A stretch of DNA of 64,000 nt from Corynebacterium uropygiale (GCF_021568315.1 NZ_JAKGSI010000006.1:62001-126000), one strand, 5' to 3'. Positions 51,055 through 61,150 are shown, numbered from the stretch's first letter. The notes: generated by a model from the sequence alone, not told the origin. A program made the numbers and translations.

Positions 51055-53355
51055 GTGTCAGAGAAAAGAAAGCATGCAGGCGGATCGACGGCTGCAGGGC
51101 TTCGGAAGAAGCGTTCTGGGGCATCGCGGCGTCGGCCGTGGGTCATCGGGGTTCTCTCCCTGGTGGCTGCGATCGTGCTCATTCCCTTGGGGGCTTTCCT
51201 CATCGCCTACATGGTGGTGGACGTCCCCGAGCCGGAGGAGCTGCCCGCCCCCCAGATCTCCCAGATCTATGCTGCGGATAGCGAGACGGAGCTGGCGCGC
51301 ATCGTGCCCCCCGAGGGGAATCGACGGAGCGTGCCCGTGGATCAGATCCCGGACTCCGTGAAGAATGCCGTGCTCGCAGCGGAGGACCGCGAGTTTTACA
51401 CCAACAATGGCTTCTCCTTTAGCGGCTTCGGCCGCGCGGTCCTCGGCCAGCTCACGGGGAACTCCTCCGCGGGCGGCGGCTCCACGATCACCCAGCAGTA
51501 CGTGAAGAACGCCCTCGTCGGGAACGAGCACTCCTACATCCGCAAGGCCCGGGAGCTCGTCTATTCCGTGAAGATGGCCAACGAGTGGTCCAAGGAAGAA
51601 GTGCTGGGCGCCTACCTCAATACCGTCTACTTCGGCCGTAACGCCTATGGCGTCGACGCCGCCGCCCACGCCTACTTCGGCGTCCCCGTCCAGGAGCTCA
51701 CCCCGGAGCAGGCCGCCGTGCTCGCCGCGTCCATCCAGCGGCCGAGCCAGCTGGACCCGTGGACCAATCGCGGCGAGGCCGAAGCGCGGTGGAACTATGT
51801 TCTCGACGGCATGGTGTCCGTCGGCACCCTGGGCCGTGGAGAGCGCGCCGGGATGGTCTACCCCGAGACCACCGACCCCGCCGCCGTCCAGGAGAACAGC
51901 ACCACCGGCGGGCCCAACGGCATGATCAAGAACCACGTCCTCGCCGAGCTCAACGAGCTGGGCATCTCCGAGGACGCGGTGACTAACCAGGGCCTCCGGG
52001 TGACGACGACGATCGACCCCGTCGCCCAGCAAGCGGCCGTCGATTCCGCCCGCAGCAACCTCGAGGGCCAGAATGAGAACCTTCGGACCGCCGTCGTGAG
52101 CACCGATCCCCGGACGGGCGCGGTGCGCGCCTACTACGGCGGAGAGGACCCCTACGGCTGGGACTATGGCAATGCGGGCCTGCAGACGGGCTCCACCTTC
52201 AAGATCTTCGGCCTGGCCGCCGCGCTGGAGCAGGGCATCCCGCTCACCACCGGCTACTCCTCCGCCCCGGTGGAGCTGCCCGGGTCGATCACCGTGCAGA
52301 ACTCCGAGGGCATGTCCTGCGGCTACTGCAGCATCCGTGAGGCGCTCAAGCAGTCGCTGAACACGAGCTTCATCCGCCTCCAGGAGGACCTGGAGAATGG
52401 CCCGGCGGACACCGCCGCCATGGCGCACCGCCTCGGCGTGGCGGAGAGCATCCCGGGCGTCGAGCACACCCTCCAGGAGCCCAACGGGGGCACCTATGAG
52501 GGCGTCATCCTCGGCCAGTACCAGAGCCGGCCGCTCGACATGGCGGTGGGGCTCGGCACCCTCGCGAACAAGGGCGTCTACCACGACACCCACTTTGTCC
52601 AGCGGGTGGAAAACGCCGCGGGTGAGGTCCTCTACGAGCATGAGGATTCCGACGGTGACCAGCGCGTCGATGCCAACGTCGCGAACAATGTTATGTCCGC
52701 GATGGCGCCCATCGCCTCCTACTCCAACGGCCATGCACTGGCCAACGGCCGGCCCTCCGCCGCGAAGACCGGCACCTCCCAGCTCGGAGATACCGGGCAG
52801 AACAAGGACGCCTGGATGATCGGCGCGACGCCGCAGCTCTCCACCGCCGTCTGGGTGGGCACCGAGGACGGCTCCGCGATCACCACCCCGTGGGGCGGCG
52901 CCATCTACGGCGCGGGGCTGCCCTCCGACATCTGGAAGGACGCCATGGATGGTGCCCTCGTCAACGAGGACATCGAGTACTTCGAGGACGCCCAGCCCAT
53001 CGAGGTCACCAGCCGGGAGCTGAAGAACGCCAACATCCCGCCGGCCAACTGGAGCAACAACCAGGCTCCCGCGAGCTCGGCCGCACCGGAGTCGAGCGCC
53101 ACCGCCCCCTCCGAGAGCAATGAGGGCAACCAGCAGCCGGCCATCCAGCTGCCCGGCCTTCCGCCCATCCCGCTGCCCGGGCCGCACCCCGGCGTCGGCG
53201 GAGGTGCCGGCGGGGCCGGTGGAGCCGGCGGGGCCGGTGGAGCCGGCGAAGGTGCCCAGAACGGCGGGGCCAACGCTCCCGCCGAGCCCGCCCCTGCACC
53301 CGGAGCGGGAGGTGACACGCAACGGCAGCCGGGTGCCCACGTTCCCGCAGGCTAA
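51055..53355 (+). CDS. ponA: Class A penicillin-binding protein (PBP1-type)
   Basis: A 766-residue membrane-anchored bifunctional peptidoglycan synthase. One transmembrane helix is at residues 29-54. The GT51 glycosyltransferase shows EDREFYTNNG and STITQQYVKN. The transpeptidase has STFK (in TGSTFKIFG), SLN and KTGTS. The C-terminal 130 residues are a Ser/Ala/Pro-rich tail with a Gly-Gly-Ala repeat that probably spans the wall. The start is a GTG. It overlaps the GT87 gene by one base (TAATG), so the two are coupled. Confidence 0.96.
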   Translation: MSEKRKHAGGSTAAGLRKKRSGASRRRPWVIGVLSLVAAIVLIPLGAFLIAYMVVDVPEPEELPAPQISQIYAADSETELARIVPPEGNRRSVPVDQIPDSVKNAVLAAEDREFYTNNGFSFSGFGRAVLGQLTGNSSAGGGSTITQQYVKNALVGNEHSYIRKARELVYSVKMANEWSKEEVLGAYLNTVYFGRNAYGVDAAAHAYFGVPVQELTPEQAAVLAASIQRPSQLDPWTNRGEAEARWNYVLDGMVSVGTLGRGERAGMVYPETTDPAAVQENSTTGGPNGMIKNHVLAELNELGISEDAVTNQGLRVTTTIDPVAQQAAVDSARSNLEGQNENLRTAVVSTDPRTGAVRAYYGGEDPYGWDYGNAGLQTGSTFKIFGLAAALEQGIPLTTGYSSAPVELPGSITVQNSEGMSCGYCSIREALKQSLNTSFIRLQEDLENGPADTAAMAHRLGVAESIPGVEHTLQEPNGGTYEGVILGQYQSRPLDMAVGLGTLANKGVYHDTHFVQRVENAAGEVLYEHEDSDGDQRVDANVANNVMSAMAPIASYSNGHALANGRPSAAKTGTSQLGDTGQNKDAWMIGATPQLSTAVWVGTEDGSAITTPWGGAIYGAGLPSDIWKDAMDGALVNEDIEYFEDAQPIEVTSRELKNANIPPANWSNNQAPASSAAPESSATAPSESNEGNQQPAIQLPGLPPIPLPGPHPGVGGGAGGAGGAGGAGGAGEGAQNGGANAPAEPAPAPGAGGDTQRQPGAHVPAG
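53206..53241 (+). repeat. 18-bp tandem repeat in ponA
   Basis: Two perfect copies of GCCGGCGGGGCCGGTGGA (53206-53223 and 53224-53241) and a partial third; they encode Gly-Gly-Ala repeats. Such a stretch could change length by slippage. Confidence 0.85.
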
Positions 53356-54836
53356 TGCGCATCGGGCCGGCTGAGTCGAGGGTCCCCGCCATCGGGCGGG
53401 AGCCTGCCGCGCGGAGCTGGGGGGAGTTCCTCGGCGGCCCTCTCGGGCCGCACGCGGCGGTGGGGCGCCAGCGCTGGTGGACACCGCTGCGCGTCCTCAT
53501 CGCGCTCGCGGTCGCCTTCTGCAGCTTCGGCTATGCGCAGAAGTCACCCTGCTTCCGGAGCAGCATCGATGAGAAGGGGATCGCCAGCCTCGACTGGTCC
53601 GGCTTCTGGCAGTACACCACTGCCTGCTACAACGACATCATCCCGCTCTTCGCCGGCCGAGGCCTCAACACGGGCGGCTTCCCCTACGCCTATTCCTGGC
53701 AGGAGGACGGGCTCACTCGCTACCTCGAATACCCGGTGGCCACGGGCTACTTCCAGGGCATCATGGGCGCGTTCGGCCGGATGGTGTACCGGGTCCTCTC
53801 CATCCTCCCCGGGGCCACTCCCCCGCCCTCGGTCATCTACTTCACCATCACCGCGGGCTTCCTCAGCCTCCTCTGGGTGCTGGGCATCATCATGCTGGCG
53901 GAGCTGGCCGGCAATCGCGTGTGGGACGTCGTGCTCATCGCTGCCTCCCCCGTCCTCATCGTCCACGCGTTCACCAATTGGGACATCCCCTCCATCGTCT
54001 GCGTTATCGCAGCCCTGTGGTTTGTCCGCCGGCGTCGCCCCGGGCTCGCAGGCGTGATGCTGGGCCTGGGGACGGCCTTCAAGCTGTGGCCGCTCTATGC
54101 CTTCGGCGCCTTCCTTGTCCTCGCGGTGCGCAACCGTCGAGCGCGCCCCTTCCTCCGGATGCTCGCCGGCGGCGTCGTGTCCTGGATCCTCCTCAACCTC
54201 CCCGTCATGCTCCTCTACCCGGAGGCATGGTCGGAGTTCCTCCGCCTCAACCGTGAGCGCAGCTGGGAGTGGACCACCATCTACGCCGTCCTCGCGCGCG
54301 CTACCGGCTGGTCGGGTTTCGACGCCAGCAGCAGCACCCCCACCGTGCTCAACACGGTGAGCTTCCTCCTCTTCGCCGGGGCATGTCTGGCGATCGCCGG
54401 GCTGGGACTGGGGACCCGGCGCACCCCCCGGGTGGCCGAGCTCCTCTTCCTCATCGTCGCGGCCTTCCTGCTGGTGAATAAGGTGTGGTCCCCGCAGTAC
54501 TCGCTGTGGCTTGTCGTCCCAGCCGTGCTGGCCCTGCCCCGGTGGCGCCTGCTGCTCGCGTGGATGTGCTCCGAGGTGCTCGTGTGGCCCATCCTCACCT
54601 GGCACATGATGGGCGCCGATCATCACGGGCTTCCCGGCTGGGTGCTCAACATCGCGGTGCTCTGCCGGGACGGGCTCATCATCGCGATCGCGGTGCTCGT
54701 CGTGGCGCAGATGCTCGGGAAGGTGAAGGATAAGGTGGAAGAGGCCCACGCAGGACGCGACCCCCTGGCCGGGGACTTTGGCCCCCGCTCGACGTCCGAG
54801 GCCGACGAATCAGCAAAGGAGACAGCAGCGCCGTGA
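53355..54836 (+). CDS. GT87-family polyprenyl-phosphate-dependent mannosyltransferase-like protein
   Basis: A 493-residue polytopic membrane protein with about ten to twelve helices. The early loop 'DWSGFWQYTTACYNDIIPLF' and 'SWQEDGLTRYLEYPVATGYF' have the acidic/aromatic character of GT-C glycosyltransferases, and FTNWDIPSIV carries an Asp typical of the DUF2029/GT87 family. Actinobacterial relatives add mannose to lipid-linked glycans, so an envelope-glycan role fits the ponA linkage. The same gene follows ponA in M. tuberculosis (Rv0051). The substrate is inferred. Confidence 0.82.
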   Translation: MRIGPAESRVPAIGREPAARSWGEFLGGPLGPHAAVGRQRWWTPLRVLIALAVAFCSFGYAQKSPCFRSSIDEKGIASLDWSGFWQYTTACYNDIIPLFAGRGLNTGGFPYAYSWQEDGLTRYLEYPVATGYFQGIMGAFGRMVYRVLSILPGATPPPSVIYFTITAGFLSLLWVLGIIMLAELAGNRVWDVVLIAASPVLIVHAFTNWDIPSIVCVIAALWFVRRRRPGLAGVMLGLGTAFKLWPLYAFGAFLVLAVRNRRARPFLRMLAGGVVSWILLNLPVMLLYPEAWSEFLRLNRERSWEWTTIYAVLARATGWSGFDASSSTPTVLNTVSFLLFAGACLAIAGLGLGTRRTPRVAELLFLIVAAFLLVNKVWSPQYSLWLVVPAVLALPRWRLLLAWMCSEVLVWPILTWHMMGADHHGLPGWVLNIAVLCRDGLIIAIAVLVVAQMLGKVKDKVEEAHAGRDPLAGDFGPRSTSEADESAKETAAP

Positions 54837-55021
54837 CGATTTCGGTCATCCTCACGATGGTGAGCGTATTCCTCGGATTCCTCTGCATCCTCGGGGCCTT
54901 CTGGGGATTCATGCGCGGCAAGCGACGGAGCCTCCTCATCATCCTGGGCCTCATGGCGCTCTTCTTCGTCACGGTCGTGCCGGTCACCGTGGCGCTCACC
55001 ATCTCCGCGCCCAGCCACTAA
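54833..55021 (+). CDS. Small membrane protein, 62 residues
   Basis: Two hydrophobic helices flank a short basic turn (RGKRRS). The GTG start overlaps the GT87 stop by 4 bases, so it is co-translated. The function is unknown, but conserved position in the ponA operon suggests an accessory envelope role. Confidence 0.7.
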   Translation: MTISVILTMVSVFLGFLCILGAFWGFMRGKRRSLLIILGLMALFFVTVVPVTVALTISAPSH

Positions 55022-55168
55022 CACTCCCCCCTCCTCCACCCGCCCGGGCGGGCTGGCCGCGCCCCGCATGCGGGCGCCCGACGTCGTTCCCCTCGTGTGG
55101 GATCGACGATTACCATTTGCCGAGCATCTGGGGTACCTTTGAAGGGTTGCTTGACGCAACGTCCTCCT

Positions 55169-55191
55169 GCCGTGCCAGAACGAGGCACGGC
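55169..55191 (+). promoter_or_regulatory. Hairpin in the rpsF leader
   Basis: GCCGTGCC and GGCACGGC form an 8-bp stem with a 7-base loop, followed by CCG, 39 bases before the rpsF start. It could be a ribosomal-protein leader of the S6:S18 type. Confidence 0.4.
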
Positions 55192-55230
55192 CGATACACA
55201 TTACGAAGACCATAGGAGGTGATGAGGTCC

Positions 55231-55518
55231 GTGCGTCAGTACGAAATGATGATCATCCTGGATCCTTCCCAGGATGAGCGCACCGTAGGCCCGTCCCTGG
55301 ACAAGTTCCTTGAGGTTGTCCGCAAGGAAAACGGCACCATCGATCAGGTTGACATTTGGGGGAAGCGCCGTCTGGCCTACCCGATCCTCAAGCACGATGA
55401 GGGCATCTACGTCGTGGTCAACATGACCTGCGAGCCGGACACCGTCCAGGAGCTGGACCGTCTGCTCACTATCAACGACACCATCCTGCGTACCAAGGTT
55501 CTGCGCAACGACAAGTAA
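55231..55518 (+). CDS. rpsF: 30S ribosomal protein S6
   Basis: A 95-residue ribosomal protein. It begins [12 protein letters not shown] and carries [11 protein letters not shown] and [10 protein letters not shown], matching S6. The GTG at 55231 is preferred to the GTG/ATG at 55219/55222 because AGGAGGTGA stands 8 bases before it. First gene of rpsF-ssb-rplI-dnaB. rpsR (S18), often found between ssb and rplI in other bacteria, is absent, as in other corynebacteria. Confidence 0.95.
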   Translation: MRQYEMMIILDPSQDERTVGPSLDKFLEVVRKENGTIDQVDIWGKRRLAYPILKHDEGIYVVVNMTCEPDTVQELDRLLTINDTILRTKVLRNDK

Positions 55519-55584
55519 TCGCTGCTAAAGGCGCCTCGCGCTGCTAGCATCGGCACCACAATCACAGCAGGAAGGCAGAGAAAT

Positions 55585-56181
55585 ATGGCACAGGGAGAAA
55601 CCAGTATCACCATCGTTGGCAACCTTGTCGACGACCCGGAGCTGCGTTACACGCCGTCCAACACTGCGGTGGCGAACTTCCGAATCGCCTCCACCCCGCG
55701 TTTCTACAACCGGGACACGGGCCAGTGGGAAGATGGCGAGGCCCTGTTCCTCACCTGCAATGCCTGGCGGAAGATGGCGGAGAACATCCGCGAGTCTCTC
55801 AGCAAGGGCATGCGTGTGATCGTGACCGGCCGGCTCCGGCAGCGTTCCTACGATGACCGCGAGGGGAACCGTCGCACCGTCTTTGAGGTCGAGGTCGACG
55901 AGGTCGGCCCGTCCCTCCGTTATGCCACCGCGCAGGTGAGCCGTAACCCCCGCGAGGGCGGGTACGGCGGAAACCGCAGCGGCGGCTTCGGCGGCGGCCA
56001 GCAACAGCCCCAGGGCGGCTCGGGCGGTGGCGCCCCCCAGCAGAACCAGAATCAGGGACAGAATTACGGCGGCTTCGGCGGCGGCCAGCAGGGCTCGCAG
56101 AGCGCTCCGGCCAACGACCCGTGGAATTCCGCCCCGCCCGCCGGCGGCTTCGGCGGTGCGAACGACGACGTCCCGTTCTGA
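55585..56181 (+). CDS. ssb: Single-stranded DNA-binding protein
   Basis: A 198-residue SSB. The OB fold (residues 1-115) has [18 protein letters not shown] and [22 protein letters not shown] long Gly/Gln/Asn-rich linker follows, and the acidic tip DDVPF, which recruits repair and replication partners, is at the C-terminus. AGGAAGG precedes the ATG. Confidence 0.97.
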   Translation: MAQGETSITIVGNLVDDPELRYTPSNTAVANFRIASTPRFYNRDTGQWEDGEALFLTCNAWRKMAENIRESLSKGMRVIVTGRLRQRSYDDREGNRRTVFEVEVDEVGPSLRYATAQVSRNPREGGYGGNRSGGFGGGQQQPQGGSGGGAPQQNQNQGQNYGGFGGGQQGSQSAPANDPWNSAPPAGGFGGANDDVPF

Positions 56182-56217
56182 GGTACCACCACACACTTTT
56201 AAGGAAAGGCAGGGATC

Positions 56218-56670
56218 ATGAAGCTGATCCTCACCGCTGCCGTTGAGAACCTCGGTGTCGCCGGTGACATCGTGGAGGTTAAGGACGGCTACGGACGTAA
56301 TTTCCTGCTTCCCCGCGAGCTGGCTATCCCGGCCACCCGCGGCGCCGTGAAGCAGATTGAAGGCATCAAGCGTGCCCAGGAAGCCCGCCGCATCCGGGAC
56401 CTGGACCACGCGCACGAGGTTCGCCAGCAGCTCGACGAGCTGCGCGGGGTGACCGTCAAGGTCCGCACCTCGGACAAGGGCAAGATCTTCGGCTCCGTGA
56501 AGCCGGAGGACATCGCCAACGCCGTGCGGGAAGCCGGCGGCCCGAACCTGGATAAGCGCGCCATTGAACTGCCGAAGGCGCTCATCAAGAGAACTGGTAA
56601 CTACCAGGTCCTGGTGAAGCTCCACAACGACATCAATGGCAAGGTGAACTTTGAGGTCGTCTCCGCCTAA
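56218..56670 (+). CDS. rplI: 50S ribosomal protein L9
   Basis: A 150-residue L9. The N-terminal domain opens MKLILTAAVENLGVAGD and has GYGRNFLLPRELAIPAT; the C-terminal domain has FGSVKPEDIANAV. AAGGAAAGG precedes the ATG. It is followed by a 557-base gap before dnaB. Confidence 0.97.
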   Translation: MKLILTAAVENLGVAGDIVEVKDGYGRNFLLPRELAIPATRGAVKQIEGIKRAQEARRIRDLDHAHEVRQQLDELRGVTVKVRTSDKGKIFGSVKPEDIANAVREAGGPNLDKRAIELPKALIKRTGNYQVLVKLHNDINGKVNFEVVSA

Positions 56671-57227
56671 GCGGACGACGGCGGCTAACTACTAGCCCAA
56701 CGACAACAGCACTCAGCAGCCCCGAGTTGCACCCCCACACAGCTGGGAGTGGAACCCGGGGCTGTTGAGTATGTCCGGACAGAATCCGGCCCTCCCGGCC
56801 CTCTCCACCCCCACCTCACCCCTTGTGGAAAACCTGTGGAAAACTTCGAGGGGCCGGTGAGCAAGAAAACAGCAGGTTCTCGCGTGTCAATGCACAGTTC
56901 AGATTCTGGACACCGTGCAAAACGGCAGGTGAAGCGTGTTTTCCACACAAAACAGCATGGTTCTCCACAGGGGAAAAACCCTTCTGAGCTGGAACAACGC
57001 CGTTCGTGCCTGCTCAGGGGGACAAGTTCTCCACAATCCCTCCACAAGAGGCGGCCCCAAATGCGGAAAACTCCGCAGTTTTCCACCCTCCTTCCACAAG
57101 GCCTGTGGATAACTCTGTGGAGAGAACTCCCCGCAGGCAGGCCCACGCTGCCCTCCCTCCTCGGGTTCATGTCCGACCCATCCAGTAGAATTCCCCACGA
57201 TGACCGCGCCAGAGACGAAGGGGAACC
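56671..57227. other. 557-base rplI-dnaB gap with a DnaA-box cluster
   Basis: Six nonamers within one mismatch of TTATCCACA: TTTTCCACA at 56824-56832, 56835-56843 (both minus) and 56939-56947 (plus), TTCTCCACA at 56961-56969 and 57027-57035 (plus), and a perfect TTATCCACA at 57104-57112 (minus). Two weaker TCCACA matches lie at 57041 and 57095. The first two are 11 bp apart. The dnaB promoter is presumably in this gap, but I see no clear -35/-10 pair. Confidence 0.8.
57104..57112 (-). promoter_or_regulatory. Perfect DnaA box
   Basis: TGTGGATAA, that is TTATCCACA on the minus strand; 116 bases upstream of the dnaB start. Confidence 0.8.
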
Positions 57228-58784
57228 ATGGCTGATGATGCGATGAGGGATAGCTTCTCCGATGAGGACTACGTCCTTCCCCCGGAGCCGGAGGGAGAGG
57301 ACACGCCCCCGGACTCGGAGGACTCCTTCGAGTCCTTCCACTCCTCCCCCGCCAGCTCTCCGCGCTCGCACTCCTCCCACTCGCCGCGGGACTCCCGGGA
57401 CTCCCGTCCCTTCCGTGGTTCCCGCGACTCGCGGGACTCTCGCTCTTCCACCGGCGAGTTCCGCGCGATGCCCAGCTCCATGGAGGCGGAGCAGTGCGTG
57501 CTCGGTGCGATGCTCCTCAACCCCAACACGGTCGTGGACATCCTGGAGGAACTCTCCCCCGAGGACTTCTACCGCCCCGCCCACCAGATCATCTACCAGG
57601 GGATCCTCGACCTCTTCGCGGACAACAAAGAGATCGACGCCCTTCTCCTCGGCCAGCACCTGGATCGCTTCAACAACCTGGAGCGCGTGGGCGGCTTGCC
57701 CTATTTCCACACGCTCATGAGCAGCGTGCAGACCACGGCCAACGCCCCCTATTACGCGGAGATCGTCGCCGAGAAGGCGCAGCTGCGCCGGCTTGTCGAC
57801 GCCGGGACGCGCGTCGTCCAGCTGGGCTACGAGGGCGCGGACGGCGCGGAGGTCGATGCGCTCGTCGACATGGCGCAGCAGGAGATCTTCGCCCTGAGCC
57901 AGCGCAAAACCACGGAGGACTATGCGATCCTTCGGGATATCCTCGTCCCCACGATGGATGAGCTCGACCGCATCGCGGAGTTCGGCGGGCAGGCCATGGG
58001 GATCCAGACGGGCTTCCCTGAGCTCGACGACATCACCAACGGCCTCCACGGCGGGCAGATGATCATCATCGCGGCGCGGCCGGGCGTCGGTAAGTCCACC
58101 CTGGGGCTCGACTTCATGCGGAATTGCTCGCTGCGCCAGAACAAGGCCTCGGTGATCTTCTCCCTGGAGATGAGCCAGCAGGAGATCGTCCGGCGTGTGC
58201 TCTCCGCGGAGACGGAGATCAGCGTTCAGAAGATGAACTCCGGCACCATGGATGACCAGGATTGGGCCCGCATGGTGAATCGCGTGAGCGAGATCGAGGA
58301 CGCCCCCCTCTTCATCGACGACTCCCCCAACCTCACCATGATGGAGATCCGCTCCAAGGCCAGGCGCCTCAAGCAGCAGCATGACCTGCAGCTCATCGTC
58401 GTCGATTATCTTCAGCTCATGTCCTCCGGCAAGAAGGTGGAGTCCCGCCAGCAGGAGGTCTCGGAGTTTTCGCGCCAGCTCAAGCTGCTGGCGAAGGAGC
58501 TCGACGTCCCGCTCATCGCAATTTCCCAGCTCAACCGTGGCCCCGAATCCCGAACGGACAAGCGGCCCCAGCTCGCTGACCTGCGTGAATCCGGCTCCCT
58601 CGAGCAGGACGCGGACATGGTGTTCCTCCTCTACCGCCCGGACTCCCAGGATCCCGACGACGAACGCGCCGGCGAGGCCGACATCATCATCGCGAAGCAC
58701 CGTGGCGGGCCCATCGGCACGGTGGGCGTGGCCCACCAGCTGAGCTGCTCGCGCTTCGTGCCCATGCCGCGGATGGGGGGCTAG
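57228..58784 (+). CDS. dnaB: Replicative DNA helicase
   Basis: A 518-residue hexameric helicase. The N-terminal domain begins near PSSMEAEQCVLGAMLLN (about residue 83); the RecA-like C-terminal domain has the P-loop RPGVGKST, LEMSQQEIVRR, and IVVDYLQLM. The first 80 residues are an extra Asp/Glu/Ser stretch with Arg-Asp-Ser repeats. The active-site loops are uninterrupted, so there is no intein. AGGGGAA precedes the ATG. Confidence 0.97.
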   Translation: MADDAMRDSFSDEDYVLPPEPEGEDTPPDSEDSFESFHSSPASSPRSHSSHSPRDSRDSRPFRGSRDSRDSRSSTGEFRAMPSSMEAEQCVLGAMLLNPNTVVDILEELSPEDFYRPAHQIIYQGILDLFADNKEIDALLLGQHLDRFNNLERVGGLPYFHTLMSSVQTTANAPYYAEIVAEKAQLRRLVDAGTRVVQLGYEGADGAEVDALVDMAQQEIFALSQRKTTEDYAILRDILVPTMDELDRIAEFGGQAMGIQTGFPELDDITNGLHGGQMIIIAARPGVGKSTLGLDFMRNCSLRQNKASVIFSLEMSQQEIVRRVLSAETEISVQKMNSGTMDDQDWARMVNRVSEIEDAPLFIDDSPNLTMMEIRSKARRLKQQHDLQLIVVDYLQLMSSGKKVESRQQEVSEFSRQLKLLAKELDVPLIAISQLNRGPESRTDKRPQLADLRESGSLEQDADMVFLLYRPDSQDPDDERAGEADIIIAKHRGGPIGTVGVAHQLSCSRFVPMPRMGG

Positions 58785-58831
58785 GAGGCGCCGCCCGCAC
58801 CGCCCGCGCGCCCCCTCGCGCCTCGCGCCGC

Positions 58832-61150
58832 CTACTTCGCCCAGCGCGAGCGGAAGCCCTGCAGCCGCAGGGAGTTGCTCACCACGAAGACCGAGGAGAA
58901 GGCCATCGCGGCGCCCGCGAGCATCGGGTTGAGCAGCCCGAACGCCGCCACCGGGATGAGGAGCACGTTATAGGCGAAGGCCCAGAAGAGGTTCCCGTGG
59001 ATGATGCGCAGCGTGCGCCGGGAGAGCCGCAGCGCATCGACGGCCGAGCGGAGGTCGTCGTTCATGAGGGTGAGATCGCTCGCCTCGATGGCCACGTCGG
59101 TGCCGGCGCCCATCGCCATCCCTAGGTCGGCCTGTGCGAGGGCCGCGGCGTCGTTGATGCCGTCGCCCACCATGGCGACCTTCCGCCCCTCCCCCTGGAG
59201 GCGGCGGACCGTCTCCACCTTGTCCTCCGGCATGACGCCCGCGATGACGTGCTCGGGGCGGATCCCCACCTTTCCGGCCACCACCCGGGCTGCGCCCTCG
59301 TTGTCTCCGGTGATGAGCCAGGGGGTGAGTCCCAGCTCCCCGAGCGCTGCGATCGCCTCCGCGGAGCTCTTCTTCGGCTCATCGTGGACAACGAAAACGC
59401 CCAGCACGGCCTCGCTGCCCGCCTCGCCCTCGCGGAGGACGACGACGGTCCCCCCGGCCTCGTGACCTCGGTCGATGTGCTCGGCGAGCGCCCCCTCTTC
59501 CCCGGTCGGACGGGTCATCCGCAGGGCGCGGCCGGCCACGCGCCCCTCGACGCCCATCCCGGGCAGAGCCTGAACGGAGGAGGCCTCGGGCAGCTGCTGC
59601 CCTTCGGCGGCCTCGGTGATGGCGCGGGCCACGGGGTGCTCGCTGCCCGATTCCAGGGCTGCGCCGAGCCGCAGCAACTCCTCGGCGTCCTGGCCCTCCG
59701 CGGGGTGCACGGCGGAGAGGCTCATGTGCCCGGTGGTGACGGTGCCGGTTTTGTCCATGAGGATCGTGTCGATCGCCCGCGAGGTCTCCAGCACCTCCGG
59801 GCCGCGAATGAGGATCCCCATCCGGGATCCGCGCCCGCTCCCCACGAGCAGCGCGGTGGGCGTCGCAAGCCCCAGGGCGCACGGGCACGCGATGATGAGC
59901 ACCGCGACGGCAGCCGTGAAGGAGTCCGCGGCGGTGCTCCCGAGCAGGAGGTGGAGGAGCAGGGTCAGCACAGAGACGCCGACGACCACCGGGACGAACA
60001 CCTGCGAGATGGCGTCGACAAGCCGCTGCACCGGGGCCTTGCGCGCCTGCGCCTCGGTGACCAGCGCGGCCATGCGGGCGAGGGTCGTGTCCTCGCCGAC
60101 GCGGCTCGCGCGGATGATGAGCCGCCCGGAGCTGTTGAGCGTGGCGCCGGTGACGTGGTCGCCGGGGCTGACGTCGACGGGGACGGACTCGCCGCTGAGC
60201 ATGGACTCATCGACGGCGGAGTGCCCGTCCTCCACCACGCCGTCCGTGGGGATCTTCTCCCCCGGACGCACAACGATGCGATCCCCCACCGCGATCTGCC
60301 CGATGGGCACCTTGACCTCGGTGTTCTCGCGGATGACGGAGGCTTCCTTGGCGCCCAGATCGAGGAGCGCGCGCAGCGCCTCCGAGGAGCGGCCCTTCGC
60401 CCGCGCCTCGAACCACCGCCCGATGAGGAGGAAGGCGATGACCATGCTCGCCGCCTCGAAGTAGAGGTGGTCGCTCGCGGAATGCGCCCTGCCCACGAGC
60501 GACATATGCATGTGATAACCGGGCTCCCCCGCCCCGCCGAAGAAGAGCGCCGCCATGGACCACAGCCAGGCGGCCGTCGTCCCCAGGGTGATGAGGGTGT
60601 CCATGGTGAAGCTGCCGTGCCGCAGGTTGGTGAGCGTGGCCCGGTGGAACAGCGAACCGCACCAGAGGTACACGGCGGTCGCGAGCATCGCCACCGCCCA
60701 CTGCCAGTTCCGGAACTGCAGCGCGGGCACCATGCTGAGCACCATGACCGGCACGCTGCACACGAGCGCGACAAGCAGCCGCCTCGCCACCTCCGCCTGG
60801 TGCCGCGCCTGCGCCTGCTCGGCTTCGCTCTCCCCCGTTGGGCTCGACGACGCCTGCCCCGCGCCCCCCTCCCCGGGCGCCGGGGCCTCGTCCTGGGCGT
60901 GGAGGTACGCCCCGTAGCCGGTCTTCTCCACCACGCCGATGAGCTCCTCCGGGGTGTGGCTCGTCGGGTCGAAGTCGACGGCGGCGGATTCGGTGGCGAA
61001 GTTGACGGCCGCCGTGACTCCGTCGAGCTTATTGAGCTTGCGCTCCACCCGGGCGGAGCAGGAGGTGCAGGTCATGCCCGTGATGTCCAGCTGGATGTGC
61101 TGGAGTTCCGGACGCGGCGGGGAGGCCTGCGTGTGGGATGAATCCGGCAT
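58832..61150 (-). CDS. copA: Copper-translocating P-type ATPase
   Basis: A 772-residue copper export pump. An N-terminal heavy-metal domain has [12 protein letters not shown], and the translocation motif CPC is in [11 protein letters not shown]. The phosphorylation site is [10 protein letters not shown], and [10 protein letters not shown] completes the P-domain. The ATG at 61150 follows AAGGA; the frame continues upstream without support. The gene lies 79 bases after copZ with its own promoter and a CsoR-like palindrome. Copper(I) is the expected substrate. Confidence 0.95.
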   Translation of the reverse strand: MPDSSHTQASPPRPELQHIQLDITGMTCTSCSARVERKLNKLDGVTAAVNFATESAAVDFDPTSHTPEELIGVVEKTGYGAYLHAQDEAPAPGEGGAGQASSSPTGESEAEQAQARHQAEVARRLLVALVCSVPVMVLSMVPALQFRNWQWAVAMLATAVYLWCGSLFHRATLTNLRHGSFTMDTLITLGTTAAWLWSMAALFFGGAGEPGYHMHMSLVGRAHSASDHLYFEAASMVIAFLLIGRWFEARAKGRSSEALRALLDLGAKEASVIRENTEVKVPIGQIAVGDRIVVRPGEKIPTDGVVEDGHSAVDESMLSGESVPVDVSPGDHVTGATLNSSGRLIIRASRVGEDTTLARMAALVTEAQARKAPVQRLVDAISQVFVPVVVGVSVLTLLLHLLLGSTAADSFTAAVAVLIIACPCALGLATPTALLVGSGRGSRMGILIRGPEVLETSRAIDTILMDKTGTVTTGHMSLSAVHPAEGQDAEELLRLGAALESGSEHPVARAITEAAEGQQLPEASSVQALPGMGVEGRVAGRALRMTRPTGEEGALAEHIDRGHEAGGTVVVLREGEAGSEAVLGVFVVHDEPKKSSAEAIAALGELGLTPWLITGDNEGAARVVAGKVGIRPEHVIAGVMPEDKVETVRRLQGEGRKVAMVGDGINDAAALAQADLGMAMGAGTDVAIEASDLTLMNDDLRSAVDALRLSRRTLRIIHGNLFWAFAYNVLLIPVAAFGLLNPMLAGAAMAFSSVFVVSNSLRLQGFRSRWAK

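Noticed and set aside
55521..56217. Missing rpsR as a deletion in the rpsF operon
   Set aside because: Corynebacteria normally carry rpsR elsewhere, so its absence here is ordinary.
56671..57227. This gap as the main oriC
   Set aside because: No dnaA, dnaN or AT-rich unwinding stretch is present, and oriC in corynebacteria lies by dnaA.
56749..57246. 165-codon frame in the rplI-dnaB gap
   Set aside because: It crosses the DnaA boxes, its composition is unlike its neighbours and no start signal is seen.
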